64,000 nucleotides of DNA from Paracoccaceae bacterium (GTDB taxonomy: Bacteria > Pseudomonadota > Alphaproteobacteria > Rhodobacterales > Rhodobacteraceae). Made by a program: the position numbers and the translations under genes. Of this stretch, positions 29,192 through 37,186 are shown in pieces (the stretch's first letter is position 1; every line of letters starts with the position of its first letter). The DNA is taken from contig JAGRDY010000018.1 in assembly GCA_020446815.1 (NCBI GenBank), positions 248,001 to 312,000 of the forward strand. Reading direction: 5' to 3'. The notes under the pieces are model-generated. The model searched no databases, was not told the origin of the DNA, and saw nothing but the letters and a program-made list of their open reading frames with translations.

Positions 29192-30083
29192 AAAACACAA
29201 AAACCCAGTGGAATGGCCAACCCTGCTGCTGGTTTTTGCGTGTTATGTGACATGGGCTGTCGCGACGACATGGCTGGCCGCGCTGTGGTTGCCTGCCGCC
29301 ATGCTGGTGGCGACACTTGCGATGGTCATGCATTCGTCGTTGCAGCACGAGGTTCTGCACGGGCATCCGTTCGCCAACCGCATGATGAACGAAATTCTGG
29401 TATTTCTGCCCATCGGCCTGTTTTACCCCTACGGGCGGTTCCGGGATCTGCATCTCGCCCATCACCGCGATGAATTCCTGACCGACCCCTACGACGATCC
29501 GGAAACCAATTTTCTTGATCCTGCCGTCTGGGCGGGCCTGTCGCGGCTGCATCGGCTGATTCTGCGGGCCAACAACACGCTTTTGGGGCGGATGATCATC
29601 GGGCCCGCGCGGTCGGTTCTGGCGCTGATCCGTGGCGATCTGCGGCTGATGGCGGCAGGCGACCGGGCGATCTGGCGCGACTGGATACTACACGGCGCGG
29701 GGCTGGTTCCGGTATGCTACTGGATGGTGCATGTGCCGATGCCGGCCTGGGCCTATATCCTGTCGGCCTATGCGGGGCTGTCGATTCTCAAGATTCGCAC
29801 CTTTCTTGAGCACCGCGCACATGAGCGCGCCCGCGGCAGGTCAGTGGTGATCGAAGGCGGCACGATCTTGCCATTTCTCTTTTTGAACAACAACCTACAC
29901 TGTGTTCATCATGCCAAACCGCAGGTTGCCTGGTACCGTCTCCCGGCGATTTACGCCGCCCAGCGGGACGAGTTCTTGCGCCGCAACGATGGCTATCGCT
30001 ACGCCAGTTACAGCGAAGTCTTCCGCCGCTATCTGCTGAAAACCAAGGATCCCGTGCCCCATCCGCTCTGGCCGAAAAGCTGA
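29184..30083 (+). CDS. Fatty-acid-desaturase-family membrane di-iron enzyme
   Basis: 299 residues with three His boxes: HSSLQHEVLHGH (50-61), HLAHHRDE (90-97) and HCVHHAKP (around 240). These coordinate the di-iron site of membrane desaturases and hydroxylases. Four or more helices surround them. It could desaturate fatty acids or hydroxylate/ketolate another lipid or carotenoid. Translationally coupled to DUF2061. The divergent XRE gene may regulate it. Confidence 0.88.
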   Translation: MSEKHKNPVEWPTLLLVFACYVTWAVATTWLAALWLPAAMLVATLAMVMHSSLQHEVLHGHPFANRMMNEILVFLPIGLFYPYGRFRDLHLAHHRDEFLTDPYDDPETNFLDPAVWAGLSRLHRLILRANNTLLGRMIIGPARSVLALIRGDLRLMAAGDRAIWRDWILHGAGLVPVCYWMVHVPMPAWAYILSAYAGLSILKIRTFLEHRAHERARGRSVVIEGGTILPFLFLNNNLHCVHHAKPQVAWYRLPAIYAAQRDEFLRRNDGYRYASYSEVFRRYLLKTKDPVPHPLWPKS

Positions 30084-30120
30084 GCTTTCACAAGCCGCTG
30101 CGGCATGCCAGAAGGGGCGG

Positions 30121-31014
30121 ATGAGCCTGTGGGTAATCTTCACGCTGGCCGCCGCGGCCTTGCAGACGCTGCGCTTCATGCTGCAAAAGCAGTTGAAGCG
30201 TGTCGGTCTGTCGACGGGCGGCGCGACGTTTTCGCGGTTCCTGTTCGCCGCACCCATCGCCAGCGCCCTGGCGGGAACGGCGCTGGTGGTGCTTGACAGC
30301 GCTCTGCCGCCGCTCTCGCCCGATTTCTGGGTTTTCGTTCTGATCGGCGCCGTGGCGCAGATTGTCGCGACTTTTCTTACCGTTGCGCTTTTTTCCTTGC
30401 GCAACTTCGCGGTCGGGATCGCCTTTACCAAAACCGAAACCGTGCAGGTTGCCACTTTTTCCGCGCTGTTCCTTTCGGAGGCGGTCAGCCGCACCGGATG
30501 GATCGCCATCGGCATCGGCTTTTGTGGGGTCATACTGATGTCGCGGGGCACCGGGATCGGGGCAAAGATGATCGGCCGCGCACCCCTTTACGGGATCATG
30601 GCGGGGGGTCTTTTCGGCCTGTCGGCCATTGGTTATCGCGGTGCCACTCTGGCATTGTTGCCCGCGCCGTTTTTCCTGCGCACGATTCTGGCCCTGGCAG
30701 CGGCGACCATGTTGCAATCGGCGATCATGCTGGTCTGGCTGGTCTGGCGCGAACCGGGCGAGGTGACGCGGGTGCTGGGCCTGTGGCGCAAGACCGTTTG
30801 GGTTGGCGTTACCGGTGCTTTCGGCTCGCTGGGCTGGTTCGCGGCCTTTTCGCTGCAAAACGCCGCTTATGTGCGGGCCCTGGGCCAGGTCGAGATGGTG
30901 TTCATGGTGGCGGTTTCGACGCTGGTCTTTCGCGAAAGACTTCAGTTGCGTGAAGGGCTGGGCATCGCCCTCATTGTCGCATCGGTCCTGATCATCGTGC
31001 TCAGCTTCGGCTGA
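30121..31014 (+). CDS. EamA/DMT-family permease
   Basis: 297-residue, ten-helix permease with two repeated halves; FWVFVLIGAVAQIVATFLTVALF and VEMVFMVAVSTLVFRERLQLREGLGIALIVASVLIIVL are typical EamA halves. Substrate unknown. It follows the desaturase by 37 bases and is possibly co-transcribed. A GCCAGCG-type hairpin follows it. Confidence 0.88.
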   Translation: MSLWVIFTLAAAALQTLRFMLQKQLKRVGLSTGGATFSRFLFAAPIASALAGTALVVLDSALPPLSPDFWVFVLIGAVAQIVATFLTVALFSLRNFAVGIAFTKTETVQVATFSALFLSEAVSRTGWIAIGIGFCGVILMSRGTGIGAKMIGRAPLYGIMAGGLFGLSAIGYRGATLALLPAPFFLRTILALAAATMLQSAIMLVWLVWREPGEVTRVLGLWRKTVWVGVTGAFGSLGWFAAFSLQNAAYVRALGQVEMVFMVAVSTLVFRERLQLREGLGIALIVASVLIIVLSFG

Positions 31015-31026
31015 GCGGGCAAACCA

Positions 31027-31057
31027 CGCCAGCGCCGCTTTCCGGGGTCCGCTGGCG
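31027..31057. terminator. Bidirectional terminator between convergent genes
   Basis: CGCCAGCG at 31027-31034 and CGCTGGCG at 31050-31057 form an 8-bp perfect stem with a 15-base loop, located between the EamA and Nudix gene ends. No poly-T flank. Confidence 0.45.
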
Positions 31058-31067
31058 GCGCCCGGCG

Positions 31068-31766
31068 CTACAGGCGCCAAAACCGCGGCTCATCCCCGGA
31101 ATTGTCGAAAAAAGGCACCGATTCAGGTGGGCCACCGCGTTTCAAGAGTCCGTCCACCTCGCCCAGTACCACCTCGGTGATGAAGGGCAGGTTCAACCGG
31201 CGTGCCTGCCCCAGGGGCACCCAATGCAGATGGCCCAATTCATCGGAAGCGCGGGAAAAATCATCGAGATCGCCAATGATCCGATCGGCATCGGCCAGAA
31301 AGAACCGCGCATCGAAACGGCGGGGCCTGCCCGGCGGGGTAATGGCGCGAAAGATGAATGACAAGGGCGCGGCTGCCGGCCGGTGGCCGGTGGCGGCGAA
31401 ACCCTTCCAGCCAGGGGGGGCGGCATCCCAGACGCCTGGCGTGCCAAGCAAGAGCCCCGTTTCTTCCCAGAGTTCGCGGATGGCGCTGGCCGCCAGCGCG
31501 GGGCCGATTCCGGGCGGACAGTTCCGCGCAAGCCGCGCCGCGCAGCAGGCAGCAAGCGGGCTTGCCAGGGCCACCCTGGCATCGCCGGCATCGACGGCGC
31601 CGCCGGGAAAGACGTATTTGTCGGGCATGAACGCCGCCCCCGATCCGCGCTGACCCATCAGAAGCGTCGGGCCGTCCGGCCCCCGGCGCACCAGAACGAC
31701 TGTCGCCGCGTCGCGAATGGCCGCGGCCTGAGCGGCCGCACCTTCAGCCATCCGCGCCAAAACCAT
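31068..31766 (-). CDS. Nudix hydrolase
   Basis: 232 residues. The Nudix box is present, with the loop-helix part GGAVDAGD then AASAIRELWEETGLLL matching REUXEEXGU. The first glycine-rich segment is separated by a longer insert than usual, as in CoA- or NudL-type members. It would cleave a nucleoside diphosphate derivative. It overlaps DUF983 by up to 23 bases; an ATG at 31751 gives an 8-base overlap. Confidence 0.85.
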   Translation of the reverse strand: MVLARMAEGAAAQAAAIRDAATVVLVRRGPDGPTLLMGQRGSGAAFMPDKYVFPGGAVDAGDARVALASPLAACCAARLARNCPPGIGPALAASAIRELWEETGLLLGTPGVWDAAPPGWKGFAATGHRPAAAPLSFIFRAITPPGRPRRFDARFFLADADRIIGDLDDFSRASDELGHLHWVPLGQARRLNLPFITEVVLGEVDGLLKRGGPPESVPFFDNSGDEPRFWRL

Positions 31767-32136
31767 GCATCCGCTTGGCCCATTGAATGGCCACCAGCAC
31801 CCCCTTCAGGCGCGGCAGCAAAAAAAGCGACAAGGCAATGCAGCCCACCGAGAATGTGGTCGCCAGAACCAGCGGTTCGGGACGCAGCGCGATGAAGGCC
31901 CACAAGATCAGCGGTCCCATCAGATGTGCGACGATCAGGATCGTCAGATAGGCGGGCCCGTCGTCGGCGCGGTGGTGATGGAATGCCTCGCTGCAACTGG
32001 GGCAGCAGTCATTCACCTTGAGATAGGAATGGAGCATCGCACCGGCGCCGCAAGCCGGGCAATGGCGCCGCCATCCGCGCAACATCGCCGGGCGCAGCGG
32101 ACGGTCATCTTCGGGCAGGATCGCGGTATCGGACAT
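31744..32136 (-). CDS. DUF983 zinc-ribbon membrane protein
   Basis: 130 residues. N-terminal cysteine pairs CPACGAG and CCPSCSE form a likely zinc ribbon, followed by two transmembrane helices (AYLTILIVAHLMGPLILWAFI and LATTFSVGCIALSLFLLP). DUF983 proteins are widely conserved in alphaproteobacteria near cytochrome oxidase or Nudix genes; function unknown. The start at 32136 gives MSDTAILPEDD. Coupled to the Nudix gene. Confidence 0.88.
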   Translation of the reverse strand: MSDTAILPEDDRPLRPAMLRGWRRHCPACGAGAMLHSYLKVNDCCPSCSEAFHHHRADDGPAYLTILIVAHLMGPLILWAFIALRPEPLVLATTFSVGCIALSLFLLPRLKGVLVAIQWAKRMHGFGADG

Positions 32137-32327
32137 TGGGGGAGTTCCTTGTTCTGGCCCCTCCTCTAGCACTGATCGCCGCGAGGGTGGAAGCCCGCCG
32201 GACAGGCGGTGCAGGGATATCGCGCATTTTTGTTATCGCCCGGCGACGGAAATTCCGGTGATGGGCGTTTGATAAAACAGAAAGTGGGCGACCCCGCTGG
32301 AAAATTCAACCTGAAAGGACTTGGAAG

Positions 32328-32876
32328 ATGATGTCGAAAAATATTTCTGCCGCCCTTGCTCTGGCCCTTGGCGCCACGCCCCTCATGGCGCCGGTCCCTG
32401 CGCTGGCCAATCAGTTTGGGCAAGGTGGGATGATGGGCCAAGGCCCGCGTATGATGGAAATGATGTTCGACTTTGCCGCCACGGACGCGAACGGTGACGG
32501 CAAGGTGACGCAGGCGGAAATCCAGGCCCGGCGCCAGGCCGAAATTGCCGCGATGGACGCCGATGCAGACGGGTTGATTTCGCAAGCCGAACTTGCCACC
32601 TTCATTGGCGATCGAATGCAGAAGATGGCCGAGAGGATCGCAGCCGAGCGGATCAGCACGCAAGACAGCGACGGCGACGGCAAACTCAGTGCGGGCGAAA
32701 TGCAGATCCCGTCGATGCCGGGCCGGATGTTCGAGAGGCTTGACAGCGACGGCGACGGCGCGCTGAGCGAGGCGGAAATCGACGCCATGCGCAAAAGGAT
32801 GGCCGAGCGCGGCGGACATGGCAAAAGCCAACATGGCAAGCATGGCTGGTTCGGTTGGGGTGATGCCCAAGATTAA
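32328..32876 (+). CDS. Periplasmic EF-hand calcium-binding protein
   Basis: 182 residues with a signal peptide (cleavage near ALANQ, ~28). Four EF-hand loops are visible at about 53-64 (DANGDGKVTQAE), 77-88 (DADADGLISQAE), 113-124 (DSDGDGKLSAGE) and 139-150 (DSDGDGALSEAE). Each has Asp at 1, 3, 5 and Glu at 12, so it should bind calcium. The C-terminus is rich in His and Gly (RGGHGKSQHGKHG), possibly a second metal site. It lies 170 bases upstream of a sigma-factor operon. Confidence 0.9.
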   Translation: MMSKNISAALALALGATPLMAPVPALANQFGQGGMMGQGPRMMEMMFDFAATDANGDGKVTQAEIQARRQAEIAAMDADADGLISQAELATFIGDRMQKMAERIAAERISTQDSDGDGKLSAGEMQIPSMPGRMFERLDSDGDGALSEAEIDAMRKRMAERGGHGKSQHGKHGWFGWGDAQD

Positions 32877-33046
32877 GGTTGGCTGTTGAGGTTGCCGGGC
32901 GGTATCAATCGCCCGGTAGCGGCCCTCTGGCCGGAGGTGCGGAATTGCGAATGCTCGGGTGATGATTTGATGGTCTGGGCCCCGGCATTCTTCGGAAAAT
33001 GGTTTTGGTTTGGGCGATCGGCGCTGCGGGCCATGAGGCGATGAAA

Positions 33047-33625
33047 ATGGCGTTTGACGCGCGGCAAGAGGATAAGGACGCAGCGCTTCTGGCCCGCTAC
33101 GGCCGGGGTGATGCGCAGGCGGCGCGTGAACTGACGGCCCGGTTGACCCCGCTCGCTTTCCGGGTGGCGGTGCGGATGCTGGGCGACCGCGACGAAGCCG
33201 AGGATGTGGTGCAGGAGGCCATGTTGCGGCTTTGGCGGATGGCACCCGATTGGCGGCGCGGCGGGGCCAGGGTTTCGACCTGGTTATACAGGGTGGCGGT
33301 CAATCTGTGCACCGACCGGCTGCGGCGCCGCCGCGCCGTGGCGCTTGACGATGTACCCGAACCCGAAGATGGCCATCCGGGTGTGTCTGAACGGATGATC
33401 GCGGCCGACCGGGCCGCGGCCCTCGAGGCGGCATTGCAGCATCTGCCCGAGCGCCAGCGCCAGGCGGTGGTGCTGCGTCACCTCGAAGGGTTGAGCAACC
33501 CCGAGATTGGCGAGATCATGGACATCGGCACCGAGGCCGTCGAAAGCCTTGTTGCCCGCGGCAAACGGGCCCTGGTGGCGGCACTTGGAGGAATGCGTGA
33601 AGAATTGGGGTATGAACATGACTGA
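33047..33625 (+). CDS. ECF-type RNA polymerase sigma factor
   Basis: 192 residues. Sigma2 (FRVAVRMLGDRDEAEDVVQEAMLRLWRMAPDW, with STWLYRVAVNLCTDRLRRRR) and sigma4 (LQHLPERQRQAVVLRHLEGLSNPEIGEIMDIGTEAVESLVARGKRAL) are complete. It would recruit RNA polymerase to stress-type promoters. I chose ATG 33047, with GAGG 8 bases upstream; ATG 33041 is also possible. It overlaps the next gene by 14 bases, which fits a sigma/anti-sigma pair. Confidence 0.93.
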   Translation: MAFDARQEDKDAALLARYGRGDAQAARELTARLTPLAFRVAVRMLGDRDEAEDVVQEAMLRLWRMAPDWRRGGARVSTWLYRVAVNLCTDRLRRRRAVALDDVPEPEDGHPGVSERMIAADRAAALEAALQHLPERQRQAVVLRHLEGLSNPEIGEIMDIGTEAVESLVARGKRALVAALGGMREELGYEHD

Positions 33626-33977
33626 CGACGCAAAACGCGATGACCGGCTTGAAAACCTGTTTGCAGCGGCACGATCAGCGCCGCCGGAGCCGTCCGGCGC
33701 GCTGATGGCGCGGGTGATGAGAGCGGCGCAAACCGAGATGCGGATGCGCGCCGCTCCGGTCCGTGACAGTGTGTTTGCGCGGGTTCTGGCGGTGATCGGC
33801 GGCTGGGGCGGTGTCGGAGGTCTGGCCACGGCGGCCTGTGCGGGGCTGTGGATCGGTTTTGCCGGAAATGTCGCGCCGGAAGGGCTGGCATACGGATTGG
33901 CCGATCCCTCCGGCGCATCGGTGGAATTGCTGCCGGAGGCGGAAGTCTCTGCCTTTCTCGATGGATCGGAGGGTTGA
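33612..33977 (+). CDS. Membrane protein, putative anti-sigma (CnrY-like position)
   Basis: 121 residues: an N-terminal cytosolic part of ~60 residues rich in charges and Ala, one transmembrane helix (about 66-86, GVGGLATAACAGLWIGFAG) and a short periplasmic tail. No recognised zinc-binding anti-sigma domain. Its overlap with the sigma gene and placement before a periplasmic metal sensor match the order of CnrH-CnrY-CnrX; the role is inferred from this context only. ATG 33618 is an alternative start. Confidence 0.6.
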   Translation: MNMTDDAKRDDRLENLFAAARSAPPEPSGALMARVMRAAQTEMRMRAAPVRDSVFARVLAVIGGWGGVGGLATAACAGLWIGFAGNVAPEGLAYGLADPSGASVELLPEAEVSAFLDGSEG

Positions 33978-33979
33978 GC

Positions 33980-34489
33980 ATGGCTCGGATGGGCACAAAC
34001 GATTCCAGCGGCGGCAAGGGCGGTTCCGGCAAATGGACCAGGCTGGTGCTGGTCGTGTCGCTGGCGCTTAACCTGCTGGTTGCGGGCATTGTCGTCGGTG
34101 GCGCGATGCGGCACCATTGGTACGGCCCGCAGGGCCCGGCGCGCGATATCGGCTTTGGCCCTTTCACACAGGCCTTGTCAAAAGAAGATCGCAAGGCCCT
34201 GCGCGGGGCTTTCATGGCGGCGAATCCCGGCTTTCTCGACATGCGTCAGGATATGCGCCGGGACATGAACGCCCTGATTGCCGCATTGCGCGCCGAGCCC
34301 TGGGACAAAGACGCCGCCGGAGCAATCCTGGCCGGGCAAAGCCACAGAATGACAGAGTGGATGGATATAGGCCGCGAAGTTCTTTTGGAACGCATTGCCG
34401 CGATGACACCCGATGAAAGGGCCGCCTTTGCCGATCGTCTTGCCGCGATGGGCAAGGGATCATGGCGCGCCAGAGGTTCCTGGCGCTGA
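33980..34489 (+). CDS. Periplasmic heavy-metal sensor (CnrX/Metal_resist-like)
   Basis: 169 residues with a transmembrane anchor (about 21-43) and a helical periplasmic domain with repeated hydrophobic/charged pattern (LSKEDRKALRGAFMAANPGFLDMRQDMRRDMNALIAALRAEPWD; AMTPDERAAFADRLAAM) as in CnrX/Spy/CpxP relatives. CnrX senses Ni/Co and releases the sigma factor. Clear metal ligands are not obvious, although HH (45-46) near the helix end is one candidate. It follows the membrane gene by 2 bases, so the three form one operon. Confidence 0.75.
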   Translation: MARMGTNDSSGGKGGSGKWTRLVLVVSLALNLLVAGIVVGGAMRHHWYGPQGPARDIGFGPFTQALSKEDRKALRGAFMAANPGFLDMRQDMRRDMNALIAALRAEPWDKDAAGAILAGQSHRMTEWMDIGREVLLERIAAMTPDERAAFADRLAAMGKGSWRARGSWR

Positions 34490-34529
34490 CGCGTTTGAGA
34501 GACGGGGCCGCTGTGGCGGTTTGCCGGCG

Positions 34530-35915
34530 TCAGGCGGCGGATTTGGCCACCATTACCTGGTTGCGCCCGTCGATCTTGGCATCGAGCAGGGCCTTGTCCG
34601 CGAGGCCGATCAGATCGTCAATGACGAGGTCCGTCAGCGCCGCGCCGGAGGCTACTGTCAGCCCGATGGAAAGTGTCAGATTGGCCGACCTGCGACCGCA
34701 AGGCAGCAGAACCGGCGTGTCGCCGATCTTGCGTCGCAGCCGTTCGGCGGTGGCATGGGCGGCTTCGGGCGTGGTGTCGGGCAGTGCCACCAGAAACTCC
34801 TCGCCGCCGATCCGAGCGATCAGGTCGACGGCGCGCAGATTGGCGGTGAGCCGCGCGGCGACCTCGATGAGCACGCAATCACCGCCGGCATGGCCGAACG
34901 TGTCGTTGATCGCCTTGAACCGGTCGAGGTCGAGCACCATCACGGCGAATTGCCGGTTGGTGTCGCGGGCATGTGCGGCAATGCGCGCCAGATGCGGCAG
35001 GGCATAGCGGCGATTGTGCAAGCCGGTCAGCGGATCGACCATCGCCAGCCGCAACCCCTTTTGCATCGAGGCGCGCAACCGGTCGGACTGATGCTTGTGG
35101 GCGATCTGGGTGCGGATGCGCAGCGCCATTTCCGCTGGGTCGGCATGTGCCTCGATCAGGTCGCTGGCCCCGAGGTCGAGCGCCATGGCAGCGGTTTCGC
35201 CCGCCTCCTCGGGCAAGACCACGCAGACGGCCGAGTAGCGGGTTTCGGGGCGCGAGCGCAGTTCCGAAAGCAGGCGCAACCCGTCGCCGCGCCCGTCGAG
35301 ATCGGCGGTCAGCACAAAGACATCGGGCGCCGAATGGGCCGTCATACTGGCCAGCACCGCGTCGCGTTCCAGCGCCAGGACACGGTCTTGAAGGAAGGGC
35401 TGCAGATCGCGCTTCCAGCCCTCGGCGATCCCGATCTGCCCGGCGACCAGCCCGACGAGCGCCTGCCCCTCGAATCCGCTGGCGGGTTCGGCAAAGCCAA
35501 GCTCGCGGTAGGTGCCATCGCGCAGATCAAGCTGTTCGGCGGTTTCCCGAACGCGGATCAGGCTGCGCATTCTGGCCAGCAGCACCAGCTCATCCACCGG
35601 TTTCCAGAAAACCTCTTCGGCGCCGGCCTCCAATGCCTCCAGCTTGCGCGCCGGATCACGAAAAGCGGTAATCATCACGACGGGGATATCGCGGGTCAAA
35701 GGATCGGATTTGAGGATTCGGCACACTTCAATGCCGCTGATATCGGGTAGTTCCACATCCAGAAGCACCATCGCGGGCCGCAGTTTTCGCGCCAGATGAA
35801 TTGCCTGCGCGCCGTCAATCGCCTGAATTGTTTCATAAAAAGCCGATGCGAGCTTGACTTTCAGCACGATGCGGTTGGTGGCGACATCATCCACTATGAG
35901 AATTTTTCCGGCCAC
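34530..35915 (-). CDS. pleD: PleD-like response regulator with diguanylate cyclase
   Basis: 461 residues: REC1 (D9, D10, phospho-acceptor D53, K105), a second divergent REC-like adaptor (about 195-270), and GGDEF. The active site is GGEEF (370-374) and the inhibitory site RAVD (361-364) stands five residues before it, so product inhibition is likely. It makes c-di-GMP on phosphorylation. Same architecture as Caulobacter PleD. Start is GTG at 35915. The neighbouring DUF3572 gene is the usual partner in Rhodobacteraceae. Confidence 0.92.
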   Translation of the reverse strand: MAGKILIVDDVATNRIVLKVKLASAFYETIQAIDGAQAIHLARKLRPAMVLLDVELPDISGIEVCRILKSDPLTRDIPVVMITAFRDPARKLEALEAGAEEVFWKPVDELVLLARMRSLIRVRETAEQLDLRDGTYRELGFAEPASGFEGQALVGLVAGQIGIAEGWKRDLQPFLQDRVLALERDAVLASMTAHSAPDVFVLTADLDGRGDGLRLLSELRSRPETRYSAVCVVLPEEAGETAAMALDLGASDLIEAHADPAEMALRIRTQIAHKHQSDRLRASMQKGLRLAMVDPLTGLHNRRYALPHLARIAAHARDTNRQFAVMVLDLDRFKAINDTFGHAGGDCVLIEVAARLTANLRAVDLIARIGGEEFLVALPDTTPEAAHATAERLRRKIGDTPVLLPCGRRSANLTLSIGLTVASGAALTDLVIDDLIGLADKALLDAKIDGRNQVMVAKSAA

Positions 35916-36015
35916 GGGAATGTTCCGCTTGCTTTACATGTGCGATCCTTGTCCTCATCATTTCTTCGCAATGGTTAAGAAAAGCTTTCCGCCGAGGTAA
36001 TGAATTGGACAAATC

Positions 36016-36300
36016 ATGGTAACGGGGCGTGCATTCGCCGAGACCGTGGCCCTGAAGGCACTGGGCTGGCTGGCCAGCCAGGAGGACATGCTGGGCGGAT
36101 TTCTGGGAACCAGTGGGCTGGCCCCGGATGAGCTGCGTCAACGGGCAGGCGAGCCGGAATTCCTGGGTTCCGTTCTCGATTACATCCTGACCGATGATGC
36201 CTGGGTCATGGCTTTTTGCGACGAAAACGATCTGGCCTGTGACGTGCCGCTGGCGGCGCGGCGCGCTTTGCCCGGCGGACAGGAGACAAGCTGGACCTGA
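36016..36300 (+). CDS. DUF3572 protein
   Basis: 94 residues, matching the family pattern ALKALGWLASQEDMLGGFLGTSGL, then PEFLGSVLDYILTDDAWVMAFCDENDLAC. It is small, soluble and helical, with unknown function. It is regularly next to pleD in alphaproteobacteria; here it is divergent from it. Confidence 0.88.
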   Translation: MVTGRAFAETVALKALGWLASQEDMLGGFLGTSGLAPDELRQRAGEPEFLGSVLDYILTDDAWVMAFCDENDLACDVPLAARRALPGGQETSWT

Positions 36301-36378
36301 CCGTTCTTGGCCGGCCTTCGCCCGTTTCCGCCAGGCCCCCATCGCCCTTTCCCGAAACGTCATCCTGCGAGCACAAAC

Positions 36379-37089
36379 ATGAGCGATATCCTCGGACTGA
36401 TCTTCGACAAGGACGGCACGCTGTTCGATTTCCGCGCAACCTGGGGCGGTTGGTCGCGGCGGTTGCTGGAAAAACTCGCCGCCGACAACGGCGCGTCGGC
36501 CACGCTGCTGGGCGACATGATCGGTTATGACATGACAAGCGGCGATTTCGCACCCGGCAGCCCCGTCATCGCCCATACCGTTTGCGAGATTGCCGAAATC
36601 ATGTTGCCCTGCCTGCCAGGGATGCGCCTTGAATCGCTTGTCGCCGACATGAACCGGTTGGCGCTGGAGGCGGACCTGGTTGAGGCGACCCCGTTGTTGC
36701 CGCTTGTCGCGGATCTGTCGGCGCGGGGGGTGAAGCTGGGCCTGGCCACCAATGACGCCGAAGAGCCAGCCCGGGCGCATCTGGAAAAGGCGGGTGTGGC
36801 GGGTTTTTTCGATTTCATCGCAGGGTTTGACAGCGGCCACGGCACCAAGCCCGACCCGGCCCCGCTGCTGGCTTTCGCGCGCCGGACAGGGCTTGATCCG
36901 GCATCAGTGGCGATGGTCGGTGACAGCCGCCACGATCTGGTTGCCGGGCGCCGGGCCGGGATGCGCACGGTTGCCGTGCTGACCGGGATCGCCACATCAA
37001 CCGATCTGGCCGATCTGGCCGATGTGATCCTGGCCGATATCAGCCATCTGCCGGCCTGGATCGAGCAGGAAGCCAGCCTTAAATCTTGA
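36379..37089 (+). CDS. HAD-family phosphatase (phosphoglycolate phosphatase-like)
   Basis: 236 residues. Motif I FDKDGTLFDF has both catalytic aspartates, motif II is in LGLATNDAEEPARA, motif III lysine in GHGTKPDPAPL and motif IV VGDSRHDLVAGRRAG. Cap domain between I and II is of the alpha-helical type. It dephosphorylates a small sugar or phosphoglycolate; exact substrate unknown. Starts 79 bases after DUF3572. Confidence 0.85.
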   Translation: MSDILGLIFDKDGTLFDFRATWGGWSRRLLEKLAADNGASATLLGDMIGYDMTSGDFAPGSPVIAHTVCEIAEIMLPCLPGMRLESLVADMNRLALEADLVEATPLLPLVADLSARGVKLGLATNDAEEPARAHLEKAGVAGFFDFIAGFDSGHGTKPDPAPLLAFARRTGLDPASVAMVGDSRHDLVAGRRAGMRTVAVLTGIATSTDLADLADVILADISHLPAWIEQEASLKS

Positions 37090-37186
37090 TCACCTTTGCC
37101 AATATGCGACATGATCACGTCGCTCAACGCGGCGAATAGTGTCGCCGCCGGTTCGATGCTGGGCGAAACCGCGCGAGGAGACACAG

